The notes under the pieces were generated by a model, which saw only the letters and a list, made by a program, of their open reading frames with translations, did no database searches and was not told the origin of the DNA. Made by a program: the position numbers and the translations under genes. A stretch of 64,000 nt of DNA. It comes from Hirudinaria manillensis. Taxonomy: Eukaryota > Annelida > Clitellata > Hirudinida > Hirudinidae. Where the stretch lies: contig CM067526.1 of the NCBI GenBank assembly GCA_034509925.1, forward strand, positions 3,787,501 to 3,851,500, in the 5' to 3' direction. Below are positions 27,306-43,116 of the stretch, in pieces; positions within the stretch are counted from its first letter, which is position 1, and every line of letters starts with the position of its first letter.

Positions 27306-28804
27306 ATGAAGTTATCGCCGCTAAGTTTGATCGTCTTTTGCCTGGTCGGATGTGCCTTCAGCTTGGATAAGACGCTCGAGGATTTGGCCAAAGGACCCGA
27401 AGTGGTGGAAGCGGTTTGCACGAAGATAGAATCGTCGACTACGACAAGCTCTTCTTGAGAAAGATTGCCGACGTTGAGAGCAACGACGGCTTGGACCAAA
27501 GACCTACAGAGGTGGTTACAACGGAGGAATGTGGCAGGTTAAGATTTGTCAGCTTGATCGATCAGATTACTTTTGCTCCGTTTGAAGAACATTCAGAACG
27601 TTTTCTGCTGTTAACAGTTGCATAAACCTTGATATCCTTTTAGAATGTGAATCTGGTGCAGTGGACGTGGTCTTCATGGTGGATGACTCCATCAACGTAG
27701 GAGCAGAAAATTTCAACCTCACCTTCCAACTGGAAGTTGCCACGCATCTCAACATCGGATTCGATCCTGTCAAAGATGCGAGACTTTCGGTCATCACCTT
27801 TTCCAACCCATTGACTCCGATATTTTACTTAAATTCCTACCCCGCAAAACAATTGCACCTCAGGGCAATCGAAATCATGGTTTACGGAAGAGTAGGCTGG
27901 ATTTCTGACAGATTAGCCATTGATTTTTATAATTTGCTAATGCTAATGCTAATAAAATTATTTCTGTTACTAGATGTCACCAAAACTATCTTGTACTTCA
28001 GTACCTTCGCTTATTGGCATTTAGTCCATGATTTGGTGGCAGAAGGAGTTCAAAGATCGGGGTCATCGTCACAAACGGAGAATCCAATAATTTTTTTCAA
28101 ACTCTCAAGGAAAGTCTGGAACTGACCCAAAGCGATGTCATAGTCATGGTCGTAGGAATTGACGCGGACATAAACAAAGCTGAACTTAGAGCCATCCAAC
28201 CAGCCATCCAAGCTGCATGAAGCTCTTCTTGATAAACATTTACGCCGATTTCCAGCACATCATTGACTTCATAAAGTTGAAGACTTGCAAGGGTGAGATT
28301 ATCATTTGTGCGATTTATTTGTGTTTATTATTTATATTTAATTTTATCTTTTTAATCGGTCAAATATTTCACGAATCTAGTTCCTCTTGTGATCAACAAG
28401 GACACGAAAGCGATTGTTCTTCTCTTGGGACAAATACCTTGCAAGATCATCCTTCCGTCAAAGGGCACAACTTTCGAAGTCTGTACTTCCCTGACAGCAA
28501 TTTAAATATAAATGACCAGTCGAATGAAAACATTTAGAGATAATTATCATAAAATTATCATTTATTGAAACGATTAATGCATTTCCTTGTGAATGTAAAC
28601 ACGACAATCTTCTTTTACGAAAACACGTTTCCAAGTCCTTTGCTTTACGATCATGCCGTCATAACCGGCGTCAACATTCCCTCGGTGGTCTACATCCCGA
28701 ACAATTCCAACTTGGACTTTAAGGGAAATTACGCCAGCTTCCCCACTGAAGGTCATCCTGAGTAACAATGGAAGTTGTTCCATAAAACCCTGCCCTGGAA
28801 GCAC
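27306..28804 (+). pseudogene. Broken first copy of the vWA-chitin-binding gene family
   Basis: The piece from ATG 27,306 encodes a signal peptide and the family start (LDKTLEDLAKGPEVVEAV), parallel to the two intact downstream genes. It then loses frame: compared with the third gene, 10 bases are missing after KIESS and one more later, so the block DKLFLRKIADVESNDG and the block YRGGYNGGMWQ lie in other frames. Exon 2 is absent, since only about 106 bases separate the donor at 27,538 from the vWA exon at 27,644. In the vWA part the metal site reads DDSIN instead of DxSxS, and the later TDG is TNG. The second vWA exon (from about 28,001) carries a deletion, a frame change and a stop near 28,218. 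Remnants of the next two exons lie at about 28,377-28,480 and 28,590-28,804. No EGF or chitin-binding exon follows. It lies 1.3 kb before the second gene on the same strand. Multiple independent lesions make it dead. Confidence 0.85.
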
Positions 28805-30089
28805 GTAAGAATGAGGTTGACGCTGTATGCTAGGAAATATTTTCTGTTCTTAGAATTTTAATTTATAACTTGATTAAAAAATATTAAGCTCTTGATTAGC
28901 GATCAAATTTAAATTTGTTAACTGATATCAGCGATTTTATCGTGCTTTTATTTTTTATTCGCCAGGGACACAAATTGTGATTCATTTGGTATCGAGTTCA
29001 TTTGGTACTTCCATCCACTTAAGTCAGTAAATCATTTCAAATCCAGTTAGTACGCATTTGGTTAAAACATAAAATTCCAGCTATATGGCTATTAAATTAT
29101 TAAATAAAGTTATTAAATTAGGCAAAAGTTGCCGTGATATATTTCATATAAATGCATTCTCATAGACAACGACCTAACAACTTTAAAGGTCTTTTCTCAA
29201 ATTAAAAGGGCAAATAAATCCTACAAAACAAAAGCTAAAAACTCAAAAAAAAAAATTCTTAAAGCGTCAAGGAACGCTGAAAACGAATATCAAAACATCA
29301 AGTCACCACTTTGTCAAAACTTTGGGTTACCAAACTTCTGAGCCTTAAGGCAGGATAAGCAGTTTTAAAACCTCTTGACAGATTATTCAATAAAAACAAT
29401 CAATTCAACCAAAGGTCTGAAATGAAAACTTCCTTCTGACCTTTTATTTTATTTATTATGATTATTTTTTTCTTCCGAAAATATTCTTATCAAGGTTCGA
29501 TAAGACTCATCGCATTAACTTAAAACGTTTGGCCAAGATAACAAGCCAACTAGGAAGACCCACGAAAAGGTTCAAGTGAATTCTAATATAGCATTCATTA
29601 AATTTAAATCCATGATTGTCTAAGATTGTCTCCGTTATGTGGCAACACATTCAAATTATCAAAGGCATTTTTTGTTGATTGTTTAATGTTATAATAGCAG
29701 TGCAAGATGGGTTTCGAACACGATACAATTCGACTATGGCATTACGCTTGAAAAATCTAAACTTTTTGTTCATAAAACATACTGGTTTACGATTAAACTT
29801 TAAAATTAAACAGATTAAGATATTAAATTTAAATTCATGAGTTTACTTTTAACTACTCAATAAATCTGTTTGCAAACAACTTTGGCAATACTTAGAGAAA
29901 ATTATGCTGTGCTATCACACTTATCTCTGTTAAATGTTAACAAAGTCTGCAATGAAGCAAGTGCAGTGCTTCCGGCATTTACGTTTCTCAAGAGACACTT
30001 CACTTCGTTAATCAGTAATTAATTCTTAAAAAAGAATAATAACGGAAATTCGATTCCTCAATTTGAAATCTGCTGACAAATCAGACATC
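28805..30089. other. Intergenic spacer between broken copy and second vWA gene
   Basis: AT-rich sequence without exons of the family. I see no EGF or chitin-binding remnant that would extend the broken copy. Confidence 0.6.
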
Positions 30090-30098
30090 TATATAAAG
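30090..30098 (+). promoter_or_regulatory. TATA box of second vWA gene
   Basis: TATATAAAG lies 42 bases before the ATG at 30,140. This puts the likely transcription start near 30,120 and leaves a leader of only about 20 bases, so the promoter is focused and the leader very short. Confidence 0.7.
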
Positions 30099-30139
30099 AG
30101 TACCGTCTTCATCGATAGTTAAAATCAGAATTTAAAAAA

Positions 30140-33303
<3,164 letters not shown>

Positions 33304-36300
33304 AAAGGTTTTGCAAGAGGAGAGACTCGAGAAATGATTACATAACCATTAATGTCGATTATATGTGCTAATTATAATAACCAAGTTGAAGATATTAATT
33401 ATGACCATTTTAAAATAATATTCAACGACGATATATCGTTAAGTATTAATAGATTACCCGTATTATCATTTTATAAACTATTTGTGAAGAAAAATAATAA
33501 AATCAAATCAAAATTGAGTTTAGGAAATTGTACAAAAATGTCCATTGTACGAATTGAATATAAACAACTTTGTTTACAAAATTAAGTTCTTTTTGACGCA
33601 ATAGCTTCACGTCGACACTTGTGACTCGAATTAAAAATCAAACGATTAACTTTCTGTGAGAAAGATTGCTGACGAATAAACCTTAATGTCAGACAACAAC
33701 GTGATTCAACATTTCTTTCGTAATATATTTACGTTTACTATTTACGAAATCGAAAGAGCCCCTGCAGCTCTCAATAAGGATAGGATCGTATTCCAATGGA
33801 ATTCCAATCGAATGGTATCCATTATAACCTAGAGTGAGACAAACAATTTTCTTATTGTTATGAAAATAAGCAAAAAGTGAAAAGTCTCAAACATGTTGTA
33901 AGACTTAATAAAGTTAAAATATATCAACGCTCTATTTAAATCATTTATTCACGAATTATAAAAGAATTAAGCTAATATTGACAGGATAAATTATCTAGAG
34001 ATATTCAAAATATCTCTAGTCAATTCATCAGATATTCACTTCGCAAGGTAGTGTCATAGGAGTAAGTGCATACCGCGTTTCCCTTTCCGGCCAAGTGCGA
34101 ATTCCTTGCGCAACCCTTCGAAAAATAGAATAGAGAGAATATCCAACCTATAAATTAATGCATGCATTTCTTAAGTACTTCTATGGCCTTGAGATCAATT
34201 CAGATTTCAGATTTTTTCTGGTTATTATTCTGCAAACATCGAGATTGTGAAGTGCTTTGAGAAGCTACAGCTTCCGTTTTCTGACTTTCTCGGAACGCTT
34301 AATTACCACCACAAGATTAGGATTATAAAATATTATAATAATAAACTATTACAAAAGGTGCACCTGATTCTCTGAAAGACATGAAGGGAATTTTCGTCAC
34401 ACTCAAAGAAGTCCGCAATAAGTTTGTCACGTCGAGATTTCATTTGAGCACAACATTATAATAATAATAATTATTGTAATTATAATATTATTGTAATAAT
34501 AATAATGTAATTATTGTAATAATTATATAATTATTATTGTAATAATTATTATTATTATTGTTATAATAACCAATTGCCGGTGAACTCGAGACGTGACAAG
34601 GAAGTAAAGGTGCTGAGAATAAATTCTCAGGTAAAAACAAAACATTTTCACTTCAGTGATTCATTGGCATTCATTTTAATCTCCTTCCTGTCAACATGAT
34701 AATCTCAAATATAAATCATATTTAGTCAGTATATTCCGGATAATTATTAATTAATATTTACAAAAAATATTAAAATCAATATAATTATTTATTAAATATT
34801 CTATAGTTGTAGATAATAAGCTATAATTTCTCATAATTCAACTCATATTTAGCAAATTAATTATTACATGGATCCTGGCCTGAGATGGAAATTACATCTA
34901 ATTAAATATTATATTGGTTAAAAGTGGATAAATAAATTAGCACCCTAGCACTCATTTGACCCCACCAACTCACCCTGAAGTCTTGGATGCCGCTTTGAAT
35001 TTTAATCCCTTCGGATAATCTGCAAACCACTTTTAATTATTCGACAAATTACTTTTCGCACCGATTTTTATCTTTTATTTTTGTGAATTATTAAAAATTT
35101 AACTTAAGTCTTTATTCACAAAGTTAGTAAAAAAATACTTCTACACGACTTTTAAAGATTACTTTTAGTGCATGGTTTGAAACTGAATTAAACTATTTAA
35201 TGTTATTAAAAATTTAATGTGACAAAGCATAACAATAATACAGAAATATTATTAAATAGCAAGCCATTAATCTAATGTCTCTCGAAAATACGTACATCGT
35301 ACGATATCACGTACATCACGAGTGAAGAGTACCAATGGCCATTCTTCTTATGCATTTTTAAGCAATTTTATTTATTACAAGTCATCATTGTAATATTTGT
35401 AATATTTTTTAACTATTATGATTCACAATACAAAAGAAATTTCTTTAGGAATTTTTGTGATTTTTTAACTTATTTCAATATTATTCAGTCTTTCATAATG
35501 TTGGCAATTAATCCACTCACAAACAGAATTATATAATTAATTAAAATTTAATTAATGGTTAATTAATAACTATTAATTGAAAAACTAAACTAAAATAGGT
35601 TCTAATAAAAATTAAATAATTATAATCTAATAATAATTAAAATAGGAATTTTCTTCAGTTATTAATGGCAGGTTTGTTTCTATAATATTAATTCAGAATT
35701 GAAACTCAAATTAAATTAGATGCCATTTATCTCAAATTCATATTATATTTATTTGCAAGCCATTTTATTTATGCACAGTTTTTGTAATTTCAGGACACAA
35801 CTTTTTACCTCACCTGTACCTGGTACAGTTGTACTTTTTATACTAATTGTCTCTTATTGACGCAATCATTCGGCCATTCTGTGAGATTTGACAGCATTGA
35901 TGTGGCGCCGAACTATTAAGAAGACAAGTTAAAAACTTTCTATTTCTGGAATTTTTCACCTGTCGGAGTCTATAGCAGTGTTTCAGCTATTAAAAACATA
36001 GTGAAAAGTATTACTGCGCAATTCTCGCCTTCTTCCTCTTGTTGGTTTGACAAATCAACAACAACAACAAGAAGAAGAAACTAAATTAGATTTTAAAATA
36101 CTACAAGAAGGAAGGAGGAAATAGAAACGGATTTTATTATTTGTTTCATAATATTTGAGAATTAGAATGCGTTTGTTTTAATGCAAATGATTTAACGGTA
36201 CAGTACTGTAATTGTATGTTGTAGTCGCTTTCTGAACAGTTGTCCAAATTATAGTTCAAATTTGATTTCAATAAATTATCTGTAAATTATTCCAACTTTT

Positions 36301-36946
36301 TCCGATTTAACAATAAAAGCTACTTCTCACGGAAATGTATTTTTATTTAATATAAGCCGCATTTAAGCGAACAATGATTTTCTAAGAATTACCGCCTAGT
36401 ATAGTAGCAACAATGAGACCAAAGATTGTCAGATTGAATTACGATTTGAGGAAGTCAGTTGAATCATCGCTTCGTGAAATACTTTCCTTATTTCAAGATT
36501 TCTTTTCAATTCTGTAAAATGCGTGTCAATGCTTCAAATGAACCAATATCCGACCATTTATTTCGTAAACCTGTTAATAATATTGGACAGGATGTTTTTG
36601 GAAATTCTCTCTATTAAAATGAATTAAACATTTAATATCATACTATTTTATTATACAATTATATATTATAAAGTTATTTATTTATTTATTTAATTATTTG
36701 TCAACCTAGGCAGACGAATAAGTTTTTAATAAAAAAAAAATCCAAGGCAATCGTTATGGACAAATAATGCACGCATGACTTACTTTCAAAAGACAAAATA
36801 GCAGGAAGGCAAAAACTTCTAAGAATATCGACAGGAGGCCACAGGCAGATTTTATTGGGAAAACCCGAGAATAATTTCCGAGACCCTTAAAGGTCTGAAT
36901 AGGGTTCATCAATGGCACGTTCTACCCACGCTTGTTGTCACGAATC
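33304..36946. other. Intergenic spacer between second and third vWA genes
   Basis: AT-rich, no supported gene. It holds a perfect 11-bp inverted repeat with a 3-base spacer at 33,995-34,019 and an AT/TA-rich block near 34,458-34,563. A 20-base echo of exon 1 of the family near 33,648-33,671 is too short to call. Confidence 0.6.
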
Positions 36947-36954
36947 TATAAAAT
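36947..36954 (+). promoter_or_regulatory. TATA box of third vWA gene
   Basis: TATAAAAT lies 66 bases before the ATG at 37,013, placing the transcription start near 36,978. This is why the upstream ATG at 36,932, although in frame, was not chosen as the start. Confidence 0.7.
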
Positions 36955-37012
36955 CAGGAGTCGGCGACCAAAGGTAGTTGCCGTTGCTAATAACAAGGCA
37001 ATTTGCAAAATC

Positions 37013-40000
37013 ATGAAAGGGTTGAAGGTAATCTTACTTTTAAGTTCCTTTGTGGTCGGCTGTCTGTCCGCGTTGGACCAGACTTTGGTGGAAAGGACAA
37101 GTGGTGCTAGTGTGGTCGAAGCTGCCGTAAACAAGATAGAATCGTCATGCGTCTTTGACAACGACAACTTATTCCTCAGAAGAATTGCTTACGTTGAATC
37201 TACTGACGGCACCGATTCAAAGACTTACAGGAGTGGATATTATGGAGGAATTTGGCAGGTGCGACGTTTTTAGCAAACCTTTCTTTGTATCATGTAACTG
37301 TTTGTTTCGCTTTGCTTAGGATATTTCCTAACAGAAAATAACATGACTTTCATATTTCTTTCTCAGGTTGATCAACAAATGTTCGAACAGACGAAAACCA
37401 GTTATTTGGTCTATTCACACAGAGAAAATATTCTCAAATATTATGGATTCAATTGGAATTCAGTTCAGTGGTCGGATCTCTTGAAACCCTTCTATTCGGG
37501 ACTCGCTGCTAGACTCTACGTTCAACTGAAAAGCAGTTACAATTCCAAATTCTCGACACTAGACGATCAGGCCACTTTTTGGACAGCAAATTATCGACTT
37601 AGTGGGGACAAAGCAACTTTTGTGAGCAAAACGAACACACTTCAATCCAGTAAGTGAACATTTCTACGTTTATGTCGGCTGGATTGACATTGAAAAATAA
37701 ATGGTCTGCAGAATGTGCCAGAGGAGCTGCTGACGTCATGTTCATCGTCGACGAATCTGGTAGCATCGGCATTGGTAACTACAACAAAGTGAAGGATTTT
37801 TTGAAGAGCGTTGTGAACGCTTTGAACGTCGGACCAGATCCTGATAAAGACAGCAGAATATCAATTCTTTCTTTCTCAGATTTCAATACTCTGGTATTTG
37901 ATTTCAAGAAATATTCCACAAAAGCAGATTACATCAATGCCATAAACAAAATGGGTTACTACGGTTCAGGTGCGATTTTGAATCATGTTTTGAATAAAAA
38001 GTCTGCATTACAAATTAGAATTACTTATTTTTCTTTTTATTAAAAATAAAAAGGCACAAAGACATATCTGGCCTTGAGATATCTGAGAGAAAATGCTTTC
38101 GATGCAAATTCCGGTGCAAGACCAGAGGGCGTCCCAAAAGTAGCAATCGTCTTAACCGATGGCCAATCAAACGATTTCTCAGCCACATTGATTGAAGCTA
38201 GGAAACTTCAACAAACTGACATAACAACCTTGACGGTCGGAGTTGGAAGTGGAGTTAATCTTCAGGAACTCGATGAAATCGCCACCGATCCTGACTGCCA
38301 GCATCGCTTCCTCCTGGATGATTTCCAGTCATTCGACAGCTTCCTCAACATAATTGAAAAGAAAACTTGCGATGGTGAGGAGATCATTCTTCTTTTATTA
38401 GCCGAGTCGATTTGCAATAATTAAATCCCTTAATGCCATCAATATTACAATAACAACTTATTTATGAAATGTTTTCTAAACTTTAAAAATAAAGATAAAG
38501 ATTTTAACTAGTAATTGATCGAAATAAACCAACTCAATGCAGCTCCGGTGGTGGTGAAAAATGAAACCAAAATCACCATTCCACCATCTGGAAATCAACA
38601 GTGCAAAGTTTCGCTCAATTCGGATGGGATCACCATTGAGGTGAGTAACACATACTGCCTGATAGCAGCCAAGTATTAAACTTTGTAATTATAGGAATCA
38701 CTATCAACCTCAGAACATTGATGATCATTTCGTATTTTATATTCAATTTATTTAATTTAAATGCCTTAAATTTGAACAGATTTACAGCTCCGGTGGCAAT
38801 TCAACAATTTACTTCTCAAACGTCACCTCCCCAAGCGCCTCCTATTACGATTACAAATTTTTCTTCGGTCCCGACGCAGTTACGATGTTTCTGCCATATT
38901 CGCCGTCGGGTGCCAATTCATACGTTTACTGTCTAGTTGAAGGTCAACCAAACACGAGTGTCACAGTGAATCCCTGCTCAGGAAGTAAATACTTTAAAAC
39001 AGTTGTTTAGAAATTATTTCGTAAAATTATTTATAATTAGTCATCGTAGTTATTCAGTATTTAAGTATAGAGTATTTATTTTATATATATTTATATTTAA
39101 ATATCTATCTTTTCTCTCAAAAGATTGCGATCCGTGCAGCCAAAAACCATGCCCAGCTGGCAAGATCTGCAAAAATGGTCCGCACTTCACTTACACTTGC
39201 GAAGCTCCAGGTAATTTAAAACTTCATTTTCAAATTTATTTGTTTGCATTTAATTCGGGATTTAATTAAACCCATTTAATGTTAATTAAAGTCCAAGATT
39301 TGCTTCTCTTATTTCCTGGGTGTTGGGAAATGCTCAGGTGTTACGTTGCGACTAATAAATTACTTAATATTATTATTGTTGTTGTTGTCGCTGTTTTGAT
39401 TTTTATTATTAAATAATAATTTATAAATAAATTACTCAAATTACTGTTTTTAGAGCTTCCGGTAACATCTGATTACGACTGCGACAGTAACAATCCCTGC
39501 ACTCCTGAGAATGCACTCAAGAAACAGTTTTATTTCCCTTCCTCTGTTTCCGGCTATTTCGTCCAATGCAGCGAATGGGGTCAGTGCTACGTCATGCCAT
39601 GTCCAAGGGGACTCGTTTGGAACGTCAAAGCATATACTTGCACTCCTACCACTTGGGGTGGAACAAGTAATACACTCTGCTTTACCTTACATGAATCTTT
39701 AGTTGTAATTTGTATTTTGTTATTTATGCACATATGCAGAAAACGTATTTTGTAATATTTCATTGCATTGCGATTAATTTCTGCAATGGATTAATACAGG
39801 TGTAAACGTTTACATTTGCCTTAGTGAACTTGTATGTCCTATACTTAAATCTGTCGGTGATAAAGTGTTTTCTAGATGAATACATGTATGTGACAGGAAT
39901 TTCTTAAAATTATTTATGAATTATTTCTGAATTATTTAGCTAGTACTGGAGATTCGAGTGGAAGTCCATACACCGGTAAGAGCAGTTCCGCTTTTAATAT

Positions 40001-42062
40001 TAATTTTAATTTTTCAAAATGTTAGTAAAATTTATCGAAATTATTTAATTATTTAGGTTACACCGGCATTAACCCCACAGGAAACACTGGCACGGGTGGC
40101 ACGGGTGACCCCAGGGGTAATTGAATTTAATGAGTTAACTGAACAAACTTTATTATTATATTATTATTTATATTATATTTATTTTTATATTACTTTATTA
40201 CTATTATTATTAACTTTTAAAATATATCAGGTCTAAGGAAAACATCGTTTTAGATCCAACGAAATACGGATACGACTGCAGCACAGACAATCCCTGCACT
40301 CCGGAAAATGCAGCGAAACGAAAATTCTACTTCCCTGCTAAACTCCAGGGAAGTTACATCCAATGCAGCGAATGGGGTCAGTGCTACACCATGCCCTGCC
40401 CACCGGGTCAAGGCTGGAACGTGGAAAAGTACACCTGCACCCCGTACACTACTCCGAACGGAAACGATGGAACATGTAATTTCTAAATTAATATTAAAAT
40501 TTATTTATTTATTTAAGCATTTAACTTTTTGTAATTTCTGATGCAACGAACCAGATCAACGAATTAAGATGACGATTATAATTAATTTGTAATTCTCTAA
40601 GAAATAGAGATATCATTTATCTTTTTAAGATTTGAATTTCTGACACAAACCTATACGTTTCAACCATGAAATAACTCATATATACGATGTTTAACTCTTT
40701 AACAAGTATTGTTATTATTATTACTTACTACAGGTAAACCAGATGGCAATCCAGTAGGATATCCAGGTAAATAAAAATTTTGAAAATTCTTTTCAAAACC
40801 CCTAAATTAAATTTAATGAACATTAATAAGTATCGATTTCATACATAAGTTATAAATTTATATAATCTATAAATCTAAGTATTTATATGTTGACATTAAT
40901 ATATTACAATTTAATAACTACAAATTGACTGGTTTAACCTTAAATTTACATAACAAATAAAATAATCAACTAACAAATAATAGTTAATAAAATAATTAAT
41001 TAGAATCCAACCTGATTCCACTCAAATCTTAACTTGTTTACTTGATCAACCAAAGGTGACGGATACGATTGTGGCAGAAGAAACCCTTGCACGGCAGTCA
41101 ACAGGGCAAAGAACCAGTATTATTTCCCCAATACCGACCCGAGCAAATTCGTCCAATGCGGTCAATGGGGGTCCTGTGACATCATGCCTTGCCCAGCTGG
41201 CCTCGTTTGGAACGTGAAGGCATATACCTGCACCCCTCAGAGCTGGTACAACCCAGGTAATTTAAAATTTAATCTTTTGTACTTCTGAAAATAAAGCATT
41301 TTATATGCATAAATTGAAAATTGACCAAGATTAATAATAAGTTAATAATTAACTATTATTAGTAAATAATTATTTTGAGTTTGACTCGATCTTTGATTTC
41401 CAAAGGCAGTGTTAGATTTTGAAAACAGAATTTGTTATTTTAATGTTTATGTAAAACATTTATTGTCGCCGTATTCGAACGAACTTAAATCCTTAAAATA
41501 AAACTTTAATGAATTATTATTATTATTATTATTCTAAAAAAAAATTATCTATATCACATCAACAGGTTCCACCACTTCAAGCCCCGGCTCCGGATACGAC
41601 TGCGGTGCTTCCAATCCTTGCAGTCCAGAAAATATTGCCAATGGACAGTTGTATTTCCCGGGGAAAGATCCATCGAAATACGTTCAATGCGATGCCAACG
41701 GAGGCTGCTATCCCATGTCTTGTGGCGTGGGTCTGGTTTGGAGTACCAAGGACAATGCCTGCACCTTCCCAGTTACTAACCCCAATACAGGTGATGAATA
41801 CTTTCACTTAAATAATTTAAATTTAAGGCTAATTAAAAATTTAATGTTTAATTTAAGGTAAAAATATTTAAAAATAAAATGCTATTCGACTTTACTGCTC
41901 TGCATTCATATGAAAAAGGTCCGATTGTGGTCATCTTTTAATAGTTTAATTCTTAAAAATTAACCAAAACCAATTGGTATTCTTTAATTAACTTAATTTA
42001 TTACATATTTGTTTTAACAGATACTGGACCTACAAGTAAGCTTTACTTTATTATTATTAAAA

Positions 42063-42093
<31 letters not shown>

Positions 42094-42173
42094 TACTATT
42101 ATATTAAGCATGCTGATCTTAATCAGATGCTATTTTAACCATTCGTAGGAAAAATTCCAACTAGAAATATATT

Positions 42174-42246
<73 letters not shown>

Positions 42247-43015
42247 GTAGACTACTTTCTAAATTTATCGCAATAAATAGATCTTATTAATGATTATTAT
42301 TTCAGCTTCATGTCTGTACGACTGCGGCAGCAACAATCCTTGTACTCAGGCCAACAGGGACAAGAACTTGTACTATTTCCCCAACACGGATATAACTAAG
42401 TTCGTCCAATGCGACCAGTTCGGAGGGTGCTTCATCATGCCCTGTGGAGAAGGGCTGTTCTGGAACGACCAGGAGTACACTTGCACACGCAACGCTTCCG
42501 GCCCCGCTTCAACAGGTCAGAATATTTTTGTCTTTTTTCTGAAATAATTAAAATAATAAGAGTTAAAGTTTATTCTGAACCGGAAATATATAGTCATGGC
42601 ATTACTTAACAACATCTTTCTTTTTCAGTGGGAAGTGGCCAAAGATGCACAAGTAATTTCGACTTTTTAATAACTGACTTTTGATTTCCTGACTTTATTT
42701 ATTATTACGATTATAATATCTTTAATCGCTTTAATTTCAGCTGCTCATTAAATATGATAAATTTCTAAGCTGTGAAATTAGAAATATCGTCTAAAAAGAA
42801 TATTTGCATTTTCAACAGTTATACCATCAGGAACATATGATTGCGGATCAAGGAATCCTTGCAACCCAAGCAACGTGGCTCTGAATCTCCTCTACTTCCC
42901 TGCCACGGAGAGCGGCAAATTCGTTCAGTGCAGTGCCTACGGGGCATGTTACGTCATGCCCTGCCCTCCGGGTCAGACCTGGAACGTCAGGGCATACACA
43001 TGCACCCCTCCTTAA
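37013..43015 (+). CDS. Secreted lysozyme-like / vWA / six chitin-binding domain protein, 977 aa
   Basis: Eighteen exons by eye: 37013-37258, 37367-37649, 37712-37969, 38054-38374, 38543-38640, 38780-38984, 39124-39210, 39454-39666, 39940-39975, 40057-40116, 40254-40475, 40734-40766, 41056-41256, 41566-41790, 42021-42035, 42306-42515, 42629-42652, 42819-43015. All are GT-AG and in phase. The order is signal peptide (1-20); a lysozyme-like region (about 22-176) with AYVESTDG (E62) and GYYGGIWQVD; a vWA domain (178-369) with metal site D190-E-S-G-S194 and D298; a beta-rich unknown region (370-470); a reduced five-cysteine EGF-like module; and six CBM14-like domains, one per exon (exons 8, 11, 13, 14, 16, 18), joined by Gly/Thr/Pro-rich linkers on tiny exons. 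A role in chitin-containing matrix or mucus is likely. The architecture recalls vWA plus chitin-binding matrix proteins such as molluscan Pif, but the N-terminal domain differs. Confidence 0.87.
42058..42244. repeat. (ATT)n and (AAT)n arrays in intron 15 of the third vWA gene
   Basis: A short ATT run (about 42,058-42,090) and a pure AAT run (about 42,175-42,244) lie between the 15-base exon and the fifth chitin-binding exon. The two are in opposite orientation and can pair with each other. Confidence 0.9.
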
Positions 43016-43110
43016 AGAGGACAAGAACTAATTTTAAACGTTGACGTTTTAATTATCCTCGCTTTCTCATAACAAAAACTCTGACGAAGCAGTGCTGTGG
43101 TTTTAAATCA

Positions 43111-43116
43111 AATAAA
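43111..43116 (+). terminator. Poly(A) signal of third vWA gene
   Basis: AATAAA lies 96 bases after the stop codon and is the first canonical signal downstream, giving a short 3' untranslated region. Confidence 0.65.

Noticed and set aside
33648-33671. Possible fourth copy of exon 1 of the vWA family
   Set aside because: About 20 bases (TGAGAAAGATTGCTGACG) resemble the broken copy, but flanks on both sides do not align, so chance is likely.
36932-37012. Upstream in-frame ATG of the third vWA gene
   Set aside because: It lies before the TATA box and would put 27 basic residues ahead of a clean signal peptide.
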